Source: Tsuneonella suprasediminis (GTDB lineage Bacteria > Pseudomonadota > Alphaproteobacteria > Sphingomonadales > Sphingomonadaceae). Taken from it: 64,000 nt of DNA. The position numbers were made by a program, and so were the translations under genes. The notes beneath the pieces are model-generated. The model saw nothing but the letters and a program-made list of their open reading frames with translations. It was not told the origin of the DNA and ran no database searches. The stretch spans positions 186,001 to 250,000 of the forward strand of contig NZ_RAHJ01000022.1 in assembly GCF_003605755.1 (NCBI RefSeq), in the 5' to 3' direction. Positions 54,264-62,201 of this stretch are shown here, piece by piece. Each line of letters opens with the position of its first letter. Within the stretch, counting starts at the first letter, position 1.

Positions 54264-55081
54264 AACGGCACCGCATGACGGGTGAGCAGATCGTTGCCCG
54301 GCAGGAATGGCTCGCCGCGGAAATTGCGCGCATTGGCAAACCGCTGATGACAGGTGGCAAGCCGCCCGTCGCACCCTTCGATCAGCACAGCAGCAGTGCC
54401 CGGTGACAGCGCGAGGTCGAGCGGAGTGGCGAGAGTCAGACCCGCCTCGCCTGCCGCCACGACTTCCATCGCCAGGCCTGCCTGCGGCCCGTCGATCCAG
54501 CGCACTGTGCCGCACAGCATCGCATCGCTCGCGGGCAAAGCCCCGCTGAATGTGACTGCGTTGGCGGCAAAGTCGACCCGGTCCACCCGCGCTTCATGGG
54601 TAAAGCGCGCCGCCGACAGCCCGCATTGCGGCCCGCAGAACGCTGCGCGGCAGGTCGGGCTGGTGCGCGGCACGACATCGCGGTCGAGCACGGCCTTGGC
54701 CGACAGCAGATCGGCGGAAAACGCCGCGCCATCCTGCGAAACCGATCCGATGGTGCCGCTGTAGAGCACCATGCTCTCCCCGCTTTCCCAGTCGACCGCG
54801 CCCGCTTCCACTCGCGCCCCGTCGAACCGACCGGCGGCGAGGTCGGTGGCGGAAATGGCATCGTGCGCCAGCGCGCCCTGCATCGCGGCGCTGTCGCCGG
54901 TGAGCGCGGCGGTGCGCTGGATAGCGGAGGGCAGCATCCCCGGCGCGGCGCGGTGGCGGATACCGTCGAATGTCAGGTCGCGGTCGTGCCCGGTAAAGCC
55001 CAGTGCCACCCCGTCGCGGCGATAGATCCGCCAGAATGTCGCCACGCATTCCAGCTCGCGGGTGAAGAACGCGCGGCTCAT
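54260..55081 (-). CDS. GTA hub protein, DUF2163 (g13)
   Basis: A 273-residue baseplate hub protein. The N-terminus SRAFFTRELECVATFWRIYRR and ALGFTGHDRDL match DUF2163 (TIGR02218 type). Several cysteines occur in the C-terminal half (PTCRAAFCGPQCG and CDGRLATCH), as in RcGTA g13, which binds an iron-sulfur cluster; binding here is inferred. It overlaps g12 and g14 by ATGA junctions. Confidence 0.85.
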   Translation of the reverse strand: MSRAFFTRELECVATFWRIYRRDGVALGFTGHDRDLTFDGIRHRAAPGMLPSAIQRTAALTGDSAAMQGALAHDAISATDLAAGRFDGARVEAGAVDWESGESMVLYSGTIGSVSQDGAAFSADLLSAKAVLDRDVVPRTSPTCRAAFCGPQCGLSAARFTHEARVDRVDFAANAVTFSGALPASDAMLCGTVRWIDGPQAGLAMEVVAAGEAGLTLATPLDLALSPGTAAVLIEGCDGRLATCHQRFANARNFRGEPFLPGNDLLTRHAVPL

Positions 55082-57405
55082 GACGCTTCCCGCAATTCGA
55101 TCAGCGGGACAGACGGTGCCTCCCCCGCAGCAAAAGTAGCGCCGTTCACATCGAGCCGGTCCTGCGCGAAGCGGACCGGGACGTCGAACAGGAACCCGGC
55201 ACACACCCGCGCCCCGGTGGCGGGTGGCGCGGCGAACGCCACCCAGCCGCCCGGCTCCAGCGTCCACCCGTCCACCGTTGCGCCATCGACAGACACCGCA
55301 ACGCTGCCTGCACGGGGGCGGGTGATCGGGCGCACCTGCGCCTCATCGTCATCCGCGCCGCTATCGCCATAACGTTTGACGAGGCGGAAGCGGGTGGTGT
55401 GCCCGTCGCCGGTGCCGATCCGCTGATCGTGCGGGGTGGGCGTGCCGGTCATCGCGTGGCTGCTGTGATCGAACGGATCGCTCAGCCGGAACCCGCGCGC
55501 CGCCCCGCGCCGCGCGCGGAAGAACGCCAGCAGCACGCCCAGTTCGGCTTCGGAGCGGATGCCGGGGCCGACATCGAAATGCAGCCGCGCATCGGACCAC
55601 AGCGCATTGCGCCGTTCGTGGCCCGAGGCCATCACAGCGACCGAAGTGGAAAATTCCGGACTGGCCCCGGCATCGCGACCCGGTGCCAGCGGGTAGAGCA
55701 CATCGTCGAATGGTTGCACCTGTTCCTCCTGCGGTTGATGGAGCCGGACGTATCCGTCGCGCGCGACCTGCGGCAGCGCCCAGACGAAGCGGCGGGCGAT
55801 CCCGCGCTCTGCCGCCTGATCCAGCCCGCGGTCGATTGCGGGCCACAGCGCCGCGGCATCGTCCGAGTCGAGCACGAACCCGGCGAGGTAATCCTGCCGC
55901 TCTGTCGGGTACGCCAGCCGCCGGTCGATCGTGGCCCAGGCATCGCGCCGCAAGGCGTCCGCCCCGGCGGTCAGCCAGTCGTAATCTTCCACTTGCAGCC
56001 GGTCGTAAGCGGGCCATGCCCAGCCGATCGGCAGATTGGCGCGGTGCGCCTCTGGCGTGGCGGGGTCGAGCACGGTGGGCGCGAACACCAGCAGCATGAC
56101 GGTGCATTGCGCCGGGGATGCCGCATCGCGCACCGCCTGCGCGATGCCATCGGTCGCCGCCGCCAGCAGCGCGCCTGCCCGGTCGAGCAAGTCGCACTGC
56201 GCCGGGTCGAGCGGCTGGCGCAGCGATGCGATGGGCACCGGATCGCCGCCCCATGCCTGCACAGCGGCATCATCATAGATGCACGGCGCGCCATCGGGCA
56301 TGATCCACCACCACGGCTCGCCAATCTGAAACCGGACCGGCAGGCCTGCTTCCGCCGCCAGCGCCACGAACCGGCGCGCGACCGCTTGCAGCCAGTGCAT
56401 CGCCGGTGCGCTGGCAGGGGACAGCAGCGCGGAGGGCGGTTCCCATCCCGTGCGCGCCGGTGCGCCGGTGGCGGTGCGTTGCTGCCAGCTATCGGGGCAA
56501 TGCTGCGCCAGCAGTTCGAAACTGAGCGAGACAATCGGCACGAACCCGCTCGCCGCGCAGAGGGTGAAGAAATTGCCGTGCCATGCCCGCGCCGGGGTGC
56601 ACAGCGCGCCATCGGGCGTCGCCAGCCCGTCGCTGCCGAGCCGGAAAAAATGGCTCATCCCGACATAGTGGATCAGTTCCCCGCGATAGCCGAGCGCACG
56701 GGCATTGCGGATCAGCCGCGCCGGGGTCTGGTTGCAGGCATCGTCATACGCGGTGGCGATGCCGATCCCGTGCGGGGGCAGCAGCACGTCGCCGGTTTCG
56801 AGCATGGCGCGCTCTCCGTCGCAGGCGATTTCGCTTAGCTGTGCCCAGCCATCGGCGCGGGCAGGCAGCGGGGCGGTGCTGCCTTCGCTGTAACCGGGCG
56901 GGACCAGCGAGATGAACATCCGGTCGATATCCGCCGCGTGGACCGGATCGCCGGGCAAGTCCCACCCGCTGGCCAGTTCGCCCAGCGGCAGTTCGATCCG
57001 CGCGTCTTCGCCCGATCCGCTGGCATAGTTCCACAGCCGCACGAACCATGTCCGCGCTGTGCCACTGGCATCGCGCCCTTCGATCGTCAGCGTCGGGCCA
57101 TTGGTGGCGTCGAGCGCGATCAGCCCACCGCTCTGCCAGCGAAAGCGCAGCGTGGTACGGCGATAATCGCGGTCGGTGGCATAGGCGGCCAGCGGGTGAT
57201 CGAGCGTGTCTTCGCTGGCCCAGATCAGCCCGGCCATTTCGCCCGCGTGGTGAAATTCGCAATCGACGCGCAAGGCGTCGGGCGCGGTGGTGACGACCGA
57301 TGCCATCATCGGGCGGGGGAAATCGACGGTCCAGAACCGCGGATCGAACCGCTGAATCCAGCTTGTGTCCTGTCCCTTGCGCTGCTGCGCGATCCAGAAA
57401 GCCAT
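55078..57405 (-). CDS. GTA distal-tail protein (g12, DUF2460) with N-terminal TIM-barrel-like domain
   Basis: A 775-residue protein. The C-terminal 210 residues (from about 560) are DUF2460: FPLxST-like EFSTSVAVMASGHERRN, FFRARRGAARGFRL and DPFDHSS, as in the TIGR02217 family of distal tail proteins, normally about 210 residues long. The first 550 residues are an additional region whose strands (ELIHYVGMSHF, VPIVSLSFELL, PVRFQIGEPWWW, CTVMLLVFAP, YDWLTAGAD) read like a TIM-barrel/glycoside-hydrolase-like or tail-sheath-type fold. RcGTA carries its TIM-barrel in g15 instead. It is 3 bases after g11. Confidence 0.82.
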   Translation of the reverse strand: MAFWIAQQRKGQDTSWIQRFDPRFWTVDFPRPMMASVVTTAPDALRVDCEFHHAGEMAGLIWASEDTLDHPLAAYATDRDYRRTTLRFRWQSGGLIALDATNGPTLTIEGRDASGTARTWFVRLWNYASGSGEDARIELPLGELASGWDLPGDPVHAADIDRMFISLVPPGYSEGSTAPLPARADGWAQLSEIACDGERAMLETGDVLLPPHGIGIATAYDDACNQTPARLIRNARALGYRGELIHYVGMSHFFRLGSDGLATPDGALCTPARAWHGNFFTLCAASGFVPIVSLSFELLAQHCPDSWQQRTATGAPARTGWEPPSALLSPASAPAMHWLQAVARRFVALAAEAGLPVRFQIGEPWWWIMPDGAPCIYDDAAVQAWGGDPVPIASLRQPLDPAQCDLLDRAGALLAAATDGIAQAVRDAASPAQCTVMLLVFAPTVLDPATPEAHRANLPIGWAWPAYDRLQVEDYDWLTAGADALRRDAWATIDRRLAYPTERQDYLAGFVLDSDDAAALWPAIDRGLDQAAERGIARRFVWALPQVARDGYVRLHQPQEEQVQPFDDVLYPLAPGRDAGASPEFSTSVAVMASGHERRNALWSDARLHFDVGPGIRSEAELGVLLAFFRARRGAARGFRLSDPFDHSSHAMTGTPTPHDQRIGTGDGHTTRFRLVKRYGDSGADDDEAQVRPITRPRAGSVAVSVDGATVDGWTLEPGGWVAFAAPPATGARVCAGFLFDVPVRFAQDRLDVNGATFAAGEAPSVPLIELREAS

Positions 57406-57408
57406 CGC

Positions 57409-58011
57409 TTACCCCTCCCGCAAGGCGCGGCTGATCGCGCTGGCGACTTGCCGCCCCGACCGCTGAAGCGCGACCGGCGCCGCGGTGCCGCGCGGGGCGG
57501 CCAGCGCGATGGAAACTTTCACATCGCGCCCACCGCTGCCAGTGCCGCCGCCGGGAAGGCCGGTTTCGACCCGCCCCGCGCTGGTCGGCACGAACAGTTC
57601 CGGCCCGCGCTCCCCCACCAGATAGCCGCGACCGGGCGAAACCGGCCCGCCGGTCGCTCGCCCCGGCAGGCCGAGCAGGCCGCCGACAACGCTGCCGAGG
57701 ATGCCGCCAATGCCGCCGCTGCTGCCCCCCCCGCTGCCCGATCCGCCGCCGCCGAGCAGCGTATCGAGGCGCATTTGCAGTGCCTGCGCCGCGATCCGGT
57801 CGATGGTTTTCAGCGCCACGCGTTCGAGGTCTTCGAACCCCAGACTGCCCTTACGCACAGCGCTTAACAGCCCGCTTTCAAGCACGCTGCCCGCCTTGGC
57901 GAAGCCGTCGGTCAGCGTGCTGTCGAACGCGGATCGCATTTGCGCGATGTCGCTGGCAAAGCCTTGGGTGCTGGCGCGCACGTCGACCAGCAGGGTTTCA
58001 ATTTCGTCCAT
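57409..58011 (-). CDS. GTA tail tape measure protein (g11)
   Basis: A 200-residue short tape-measure protein, similar in length to RcGTA g11. The N-terminal half is helical (VRASTQGFASDIAQMRSAFD, LESGLLSAV), followed by a glycine-rich stretch (about 86-118) and the GGPVSPGRGYLVGERGPELF motif shared by phage tape-measure C-termini. It sets tail length, and its small size implies a short tail. The start overlaps the end of the preceding g10.1-like gene. Confidence 0.85.
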   Translation of the reverse strand: MDEIETLLVDVRASTQGFASDIAQMRSAFDSTLTDGFAKAGSVLESGLLSAVRKGSLGFEDLERVALKTIDRIAAQALQMRLDTLLGGGGSGSGGGSSGGIGGILGSVVGGLLGLPGRATGGPVSPGRGYLVGERGPELFVPTSAGRVETGLPGGGTGSGGRDVKVSIALAAPRGTAAPVALQRSGRQVASAISRALREG

Positions 58012-58216
58012 CGGATTCGCTTTCGATCAGTCGCAGGAAATCGGCCCGCCCCAGTGGTGCGGGCGTGGAAGGGTGCGCGGCAGGTGGGGCGAGCGACATC
58101 GCCAGTTCCGCCGGGGTGGCATTCCAGAACAGGTCCGGCGGCCAGCCCAGCGTGCGGGCGGCGATGCCGCTCAACATCGCGGCGCTGGCGGCGAAATGGG
58201 CGCTGCTGGCGCTCAT
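57998..58216 (-). CDS. GTA g10.1-like protein (TIGR02216 type)
   Basis: A 72-residue protein. AARTLGWPPDLFWNATPAEL is typical of the small TIGR02216 phage family (rcc01693 type), encoded between the tail chaperone and tape measure and perhaps the second product of a chaperone pair. It overlaps the g10 stop by ATGA and the g11 start by 14 bases. Confidence 0.75.
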   Translation of the reverse strand: MSASSAHFAASAAMLSGIAARTLGWPPDLFWNATPAELAMSLAPPAAHPSTPAPLGRADFLRLIESESDGRN

Positions 58217-58524
58217 GGCTGCCCTTGCAGGATCGCCGCCAGCAGCGCGCGCAGCGGCGCGGCACTGGCGGCCAGCCCCTGTGTGGCGATAGCGGTGCCG
58301 ACATCGTCGCGGGTCAGCCCTTCGCGCTCTGCCAGACAATGCCAGAACAGCGCGGCCATCTCCGCCAGCGCCAGTTTCCCCGCGCTGGCCCGTTCGACCA
58401 GCGCGAACAACGGGCCGAGCTCTTCCTCGGCAGCGACCAGCGCGGCAAAACTGGGGCGCAACAGGCGCGGCGATCCGCCGATCGTCAGCGCGGCTTCCCC
58501 GCGGCAGGGATTGGCCCCGCTCAT
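58213..58524 (-). CDS. GTA tail assembly chaperone (g10)
   Basis: A 103-residue helical protein. GGSPRLLRPSFAALVAAEEELG is typical of the Phage_TAC_11/g10 family, which helps the tape measure fold before tail tube assembly. Overlaps its neighbours by ATGA on both sides. Confidence 0.8.
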   Translation of the reverse strand: MSGANPCRGEAALTIGGSPRLLRPSFAALVAAEEELGPLFALVERASAGKLALAEMAALFWHCLAEREGLTRDDVGTAIATQGLAASAAPLRALLAAILQGQP

Positions 58525-58928
58525 GCCGACACCACCGCGCCCGAGCTTTCAAGCTGGAGCGTATAGGTCCGCTCGCCATTGAAATCCCCCGCATAGTCGA
58601 GCCGCTGGACCAGAAACCGCCCGCGCAGGCGTTCGCCATCTTCGAAACTGAGTTCGTAATCCCCCAGTGTCCCGCTCAGCGCGTGGGCACGCACTTGTGC
58701 CTCGGCATCGCTGCCGAGGAATATGCCGCTGGCCGAGACCGAGACCGAACGCACCCCCGCGCCCGACAGCAATTCGCGCCAGCCGCCCGATTGTTTGTGC
58801 GTGACGACGACGCTGTCGCCGTTGATCGACATCTGCGTGGTCCGCAATCCGGCGACCACGGCATAGGCGGGCGGCTGCGCGCCGTCGGCCAGTTTGAGCA
58901 GGAAGGCAGCGCCTGTCTGGGCAGTCAT
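58521..58928 (-). CDS. GTA major tail tube protein (g9)
   Basis: A 135-residue major tail protein of the TP901-1-like family. The N-terminus AQTGAAFLLKL and LRTTQMSINGDSVVVTHKQSGGWRELL, and the later YELSFEDGERLRG are family features; it polymerises into the tail tube. An AAGGAGAT ribosome site lies before the ATG, the best of the whole cluster, in keeping with a protein needed in many copies. Confidence 0.85.
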   Translation of the reverse strand: MTAQTGAAFLLKLADGAQPPAYAVVAGLRTTQMSINGDSVVVTHKQSGGWRELLSGAGVRSVSVSASGIFLGSDAEAQVRAHALSGTLGDYELSFEDGERLRGRFLVQRLDYAGDFNGERTYTLQLESSGAVVSA

Positions 58929-58976
58929 CGGTATATCTCCTTGGTGATGGGATCTGTTGGGGGATCGCTGGCCCCT

Positions 58977-59366
58977 TCACTGTTGAAGGCAGCGGATGCG
59001 GTATTCGATCAGGGTCGCCCGCTGGTTGTGGCTGCGCCGTTCGCTGCGCGCGCGCAGGAAGCGGACAGTGGTGAGGTGAAACCCGCTGTGCTGGCGCGGC
59101 AGGTCTTCGATCCGGGCCGCGACCGCGCGCACCAGTGCGGCGTCGCTCTCCGGCTCGCTGCCGCGCAGGTGCAGTTCCACCGCCAGCCGGATTTCGCGGC
59201 CCGCGCGGTCTTTGGTGCTCCAGTCGGTGCTGGCGCTGGCGGCTATCGCCAGCCAGGGCGCGGTGGCGCGGGCGGGGGCCTCTTCCTCCACCGCGGTCAG
59301 TTGATCGAGAGGGGCAGGCCCGTTGCGAAGCCAGCGCAGCAAGGCCGCGCGCAAGGCGATTTCCAT
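58977..59366 (-). CDS. GTA tail terminator (g8, DUF3168)
   Basis: A 129-residue protein. The start MEIALRAALLRWLRN and WLAIAASASTDWSTKD resemble DUF3168, the tail terminator that joins head and tail. It lies 3 bases after the g7-like gene and about 50 bases before g9. Confidence 0.8.
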   Translation of the reverse strand: MEIALRAALLRWLRNGPAPLDQLTAVEEEAPARATAPWLAIAASASTDWSTKDRAGREIRLAVELHLRGSEPESDAALVRAVAARIEDLPRQHSGFHLTTVRFLRARSERRSHNQRATLIEYRIRCLQQ

Positions 59367-59369
59367 CGG

Positions 59370-59582
59370 TCAGTCCTCCGTAAACAACGGCCACAGCAGC
59401 GTCGCATCGCGCCAGCGGGCGGCGCGACTGGCAGCGTCGTTGCGGGTGTGGGCATGGGCTTGAGCGCGGGTGCGGGCGCGGGCGCGGGCGAGGGCGAGGC
59501 GAGCGGCGCGCTGTGCCAGCCGGGTGGTGAAATCGGCGGCGGCAGGCTCCACCGATGCGGAAAGCGGCGGGCGCGCGCTCAT
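59370..59582 (-). CDS. Small g7-position protein (head closure or remnant)
   Basis: A 70-residue Arg/Ala-rich protein in the position of RcGTA g7 (head-tail stopper, over 100 residues). Its ATG overlaps the g6 stop (ATGA) and its stop is 3 bases before g8, so translation is likely. The composition (ARARARTRAQAHAHTRN) is low complexity and I cannot recognise the closure family fold. It could be a reduced stopper or a replacement. Confidence 0.6.
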   Translation of the reverse strand: MSARPPLSASVEPAAADFTTRLAQRAARLALARARARTRAQAHAHTRNDAASRAARWRDATLLWPLFTED

Positions 59583-60127
59583 GCCAGCCGCATCGCGCGC
59601 CAGGGGCGCCACAGCGCGGCCACGGCGGCGGGCGGCGGGCCGTCGCTGCCGCTTTCGCGTTCGTGCCAGTAATGCGCCGCCAGCCGGATCGCGCCCTGCC
59701 GGATCGGATCGGGCAGCGCGGCCCAGTCGCGCGCTATCCCGGCGACGAAACGCACCGCGACTGGCCCGCGCCCTGCCACCACCTGCCCGATCCGCACCCG
59801 TCCGTCACCGCCGGGGTCGATATCGATGCTATAGTCACTGGCGGGCAGGGCGGTGCGCGTGCCATCGCCCGCCACCCGTTCGACCGAGACGATCGCCTGT
59901 ACCGGGCCGGTCGTGAGAGTGTGCCACTGACGGGCGGCGGAAACGATCTCCTCACACGTGGCGGCCAGCGGCATTTGCCCGGTAAACGCCTCCGCCATGT
60001 CGAGCGCCGCGCGCAGCAGCGCGGCCAGCGTGGCATCGGTGGCGGGCGTGGCAATCGCCAGCCATTCCTTCAGTTCGCCAATCGCTGCATCGGGCAGCGT
60101 GGCGGGCACGATAATGGTCCGCTTCAT
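59579..60127 (-). CDS. GTA head-tail adaptor (g6, gp6-like connector)
   Basis: A 182-residue connector protein. The helical N-terminus with ATLAALLRAALDMAEAFTG, then SAARQWHTLTTGPVQAIVSV and the C-terminal IRQGAIRLAAHYWHERES, are typical of phage gp6/TIGR02215-type head-tail connectors. It overlaps the next gene by ATGA. Confidence 0.85.
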   Translation of the reverse strand: MKRTIIVPATLPDAAIGELKEWLAIATPATDATLAALLRAALDMAEAFTGQMPLAATCEEIVSAARQWHTLTTGPVQAIVSVERVAGDGTRTALPASDYSIDIDPGGDGRVRIGQVVAGRGPVAVRFVAGIARDWAALPDPIRQGAIRLAAHYWHERESGSDGPPPAAVAALWRPWRAMRLA

Positions 60128-60177
60128 GGCGGTCTCCGGTCAGCAAAGGGGGAAGGTGGGAGAGGGGGGGCTGGAGC

Positions 60178-60218
60178 AGTTCGGGCGGGCAGCGGCGCAT
60201 GGCCCCCACCCGCCCGAA
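60178..60218. other. Strong hairpin just downstream of the capsid gene
   Basis: GTTCGGGCGGG (60178-60188) and CCCGCCCGAAC (60208-60218) make a perfect 11-bp stem with a 19-base loop, 15 bases after the capsid stop on the minus strand. No T-run follows, so it fits a 3'-end stabiliser or processing site better than a terminator. Confidence 0.65.
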
Positions 60219-60233
60219 CACCCGCTCCGCCAG

Positions 60234-61415
60234 TTATTCCGCGATCCGCAGCAGCTTGATCGCATTGCTGTCGAGCAATTGCCCGCCCACCCGCTTGGTG
60301 GCGTAGAAATGCACGAACGGCTTGTTGGTGAACGGATCGCGCAGGATCTGCGTCGCGCTGCGTTCGGCGATCAGATAGCCGGCGCGGAAATTGCCGAACG
60401 CGACCGGCGTCGATTCGATATCGATATCGGGCATGTCCTCTGCCTCCACCACCGGATAGCCGAGCAGGCGGTCGGGCTGCCCTTCGGCCATCGCGGGTTG
60501 CCACAGGAATGCCCCGTCCGCCGTGCGCAGCTTGCGGATCGTGCTGAGCGTGGTGGAATTCATCACCCAGCTCGCCCCCTGCCGGTATCCCGCCTTCAGC
60601 GATTGCACGATATCGATCAGCCGCAGCTCCAGCTCGGTGCCCAGCCCCAGCCCGTCGCCGGTGGCGATATATTGCAGCGTGCCGAACGCGCGCGCGCTGT
60701 CCTTTTCCGGGGTGATCGGCCCGTTCAGGAACCCGCGCGGCTGGTTATCGCCCGATCCGCCGACGAATGCGGCCCCTTCGGCGCGGGCGAATTCGCGGGC
60801 GATTTCATCGGCCAGCCAGCCTTCGATATCGAAGGCGGCATCGTCGATCATCGTCTGGCTGGCGGCGGGGTTGGCATACAGCTCCCCCGCAGGCGGGGCG
60901 ATTTCGTGGAAACCGGGGGTGGCGGTTTCGGGGCGGCCCGCGGTCTCGCTGACCCAGCCCGAGGCGGTGCCGCCGCTGGCGATCAGCTTGCGATAGCCTG
61001 CGGTGCCGGTCTGCACCACTTGCGCGATGCGGCGGATCGGGCTGATCGCGGTCAGCGCGCGGGAGATAACCGCGTCGATTTCCTGCGGCACGGCATAGCC
61101 GCCATCGCCCGGCACCGCCGCCGTCAGCGATTTGATTTCCGCGGTCGATCCCCGGCGCAGATAGCCATCGACGAACCCTTTGACTTCGGCGCTGACGCCA
61201 GTGGCCGCGCCGCTGATGGCCGGGCGGGTGGCGGCGCGGGCGACTTTGTCCAGCCGGGCTTTCACTTCGTCGACATCGCCGCGCAGCGTGGCGATATCGG
61301 CTTCGGCGCGATCCTGCCGCGCGACGATATCGAAGCTGGCGTCGAGCGAACTGTCGGCCTCTGTCGGGGCGGGAGCGGAAGTCGCGGTGGAGGGGGCGAT
61401 GATTGGGGTCGTCAT
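60234..61415 (-). CDS. GTA major capsid protein (g5, HK97 family)
   Basis: A 393-residue HK97-fold capsid protein. An N-terminal helical delta-like domain spans about 28-80 (ADIATLRGDVDEVKARLDKV), followed by the mature region starting AVPGDGGYAVPQEIDAVI. The segment SGWVSETAGRPETA and the C-terminal LDSNAIKLLRIAE are typical. The prohead protease encoded upstream is expected to cut it. It is flanked by a terminator-like hairpin upstream and a strong hairpin downstream. Confidence 0.92.
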   Translation of the reverse strand: MTTPIIAPSTATSAPAPTEADSSLDASFDIVARQDRAEADIATLRGDVDEVKARLDKVARAATRPAISGAATGVSAEVKGFVDGYLRRGSTAEIKSLTAAVPGDGGYAVPQEIDAVISRALTAISPIRRIAQVVQTGTAGYRKLIASGGTASGWVSETAGRPETATPGFHEIAPPAGELYANPAASQTMIDDAAFDIEGWLADEIAREFARAEGAAFVGGSGDNQPRGFLNGPITPEKDSARAFGTLQYIATGDGLGLGTELELRLIDIVQSLKAGYRQGASWVMNSTTLSTIRKLRTADGAFLWQPAMAEGQPDRLLGYPVVEAEDMPDIDIESTPVAFGNFRAGYLIAERSATQILRDPFTNKPFVHFYATKRVGGQLLDSNAIKLLRIAE

Positions 61416-61440
61416 AGGTATGTGCCTTTCATGTGGGCAT

Positions 61441-61465
61441 AAAAAAACCGCCCGGAGGCGGCGGT
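61441..61465 (-). terminator. Terminator-like hairpin just upstream of the capsid gene
   Basis: On the minus strand ACCGCC pairs with GGCGGT (7-base loop) and is followed by a run of seven T. It lies between the protease gene and the capsid start (61415), with only 25 bases between the T-run and the ATG. It would reduce read-through unless antiterminated. Confidence 0.6.
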
Positions 61466-61494
61466 GGGGGGTCGGTTAAAAGCGAGGGGCCAGC

Positions 61495-61896
61495 TCAGGC
61501 CCGCGTGACAAAATGCACCCGCGCCGCATGTTGCAGCGGGTGCGTGACCAGGCTGACTTCGAAAATGTCGATCTCGTCCAGTTCGCGGCCAGCGGGGCCG
61601 AGTCGATAGCGTCGCGCGCGGTATCCGAAGCTGAGGCCCGACACCGCCCGCCGGGCCAGCAATGCGGCCCCCCGGCTGGCGCTGTCGTCCAGCGTGGCGA
61701 TCACGCGCAGGCCGTGCCGATCCTCCGCCGCATGGTCGATCCAGCCGATCCGTTGCGCGGGGCGGTGCTGCCAGTACAGCGGCAGAGGCCCGCTTCTCTG
61801 GCGCAGAGAGCGGGCGAAGGCCCCGGCGCGGATCGTGTCGCGGGCGGCATCGGCGCGGTCGAACAGAGCGGCATAGCCAGCGAAGCGCAGGCTCAT
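61495..61896 (-). CDS. GTA prohead protease (g4, HK97 family)
   Basis: A 133-residue assembly protease. The N-terminus RFAGYAALFDRADAARDTI and PLYWQHRPAQRIGW (histidine near 65), followed by VSGLSFGYRARRY (catalytic serine near 100), match the HK97 prohead protease family. ATG 61896 overlaps the preceding stop by ATGA. Confidence 0.88.
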   Translation of the reverse strand: MSLRFAGYAALFDRADAARDTIRAGAFARSLRQRSGPLPLYWQHRPAQRIGWIDHAAEDRHGLRVIATLDDSASRGAALLARRAVSGLSFGYRARRYRLGPAGRELDEIDIFEVSLVTHPLQHAARVHFVTRA

Positions 61897-62201
61897 CGCA
61901 GCAACTCCATCGCGCCCAGCCGCACGGCAATGCCCAGCAGCAACAGTGCCAGCACCGCGCGTACCAGCCACTGGACCGCTGCCTTCCACGCGCTTTGCTT
62001 GGCCGCGCGCCATGCGCCCAGCAATTCGCGCAGCTCGTCGATATCGTCCTGCGCCCCGGTGTCCGACAGGCCCAGCCGTTCGAGCGCGCGGGCGGCCCCG
62101 GCTTCGCTCGCTTCTTCGACCATCGCCCGCAAAGTGACCAGATCGGCCCCTTCGCCAGCGGCCTGCGCGATCAGGCGGGCGAGCATTTCGCGCCCGATCA
62201 T
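61893..62201 (-). CDS. GTA-associated small membrane protein (DUF6127-like)
   Basis: A 102-residue protein with a helical, charged first part (LVTLRAMVEEASEAGAARAL) and one C-terminal membrane segment (about 78-96, VQWLVRAVLALLLLGIAV). It sits where RcGTA g3.5, another small membrane protein, lies and overlaps portal and protease genes by ATGA junctions. Function unknown. Confidence 0.75.
   Translation of the reverse strand: MIGREMLARLIAQAAGEGADLVTLRAMVEEASEAGAARALERLGLSDTGAQDDIDELRELLGAWRAAKQSAWKAAVQWLVRAVLALLLLGIAVRLGAMELLR

Noticed and set aside
52219-56838. Long open frames antisense or out of frame inside the GTA tail genes (for example about 480 codons on the plus strand at 55399-56838)
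   Set aside because: High GC leaves shadow frames open; their products are Arg/Pro/Ala-rich with no domain, and the ATGA-chained minus-strand genes explain the DNA.
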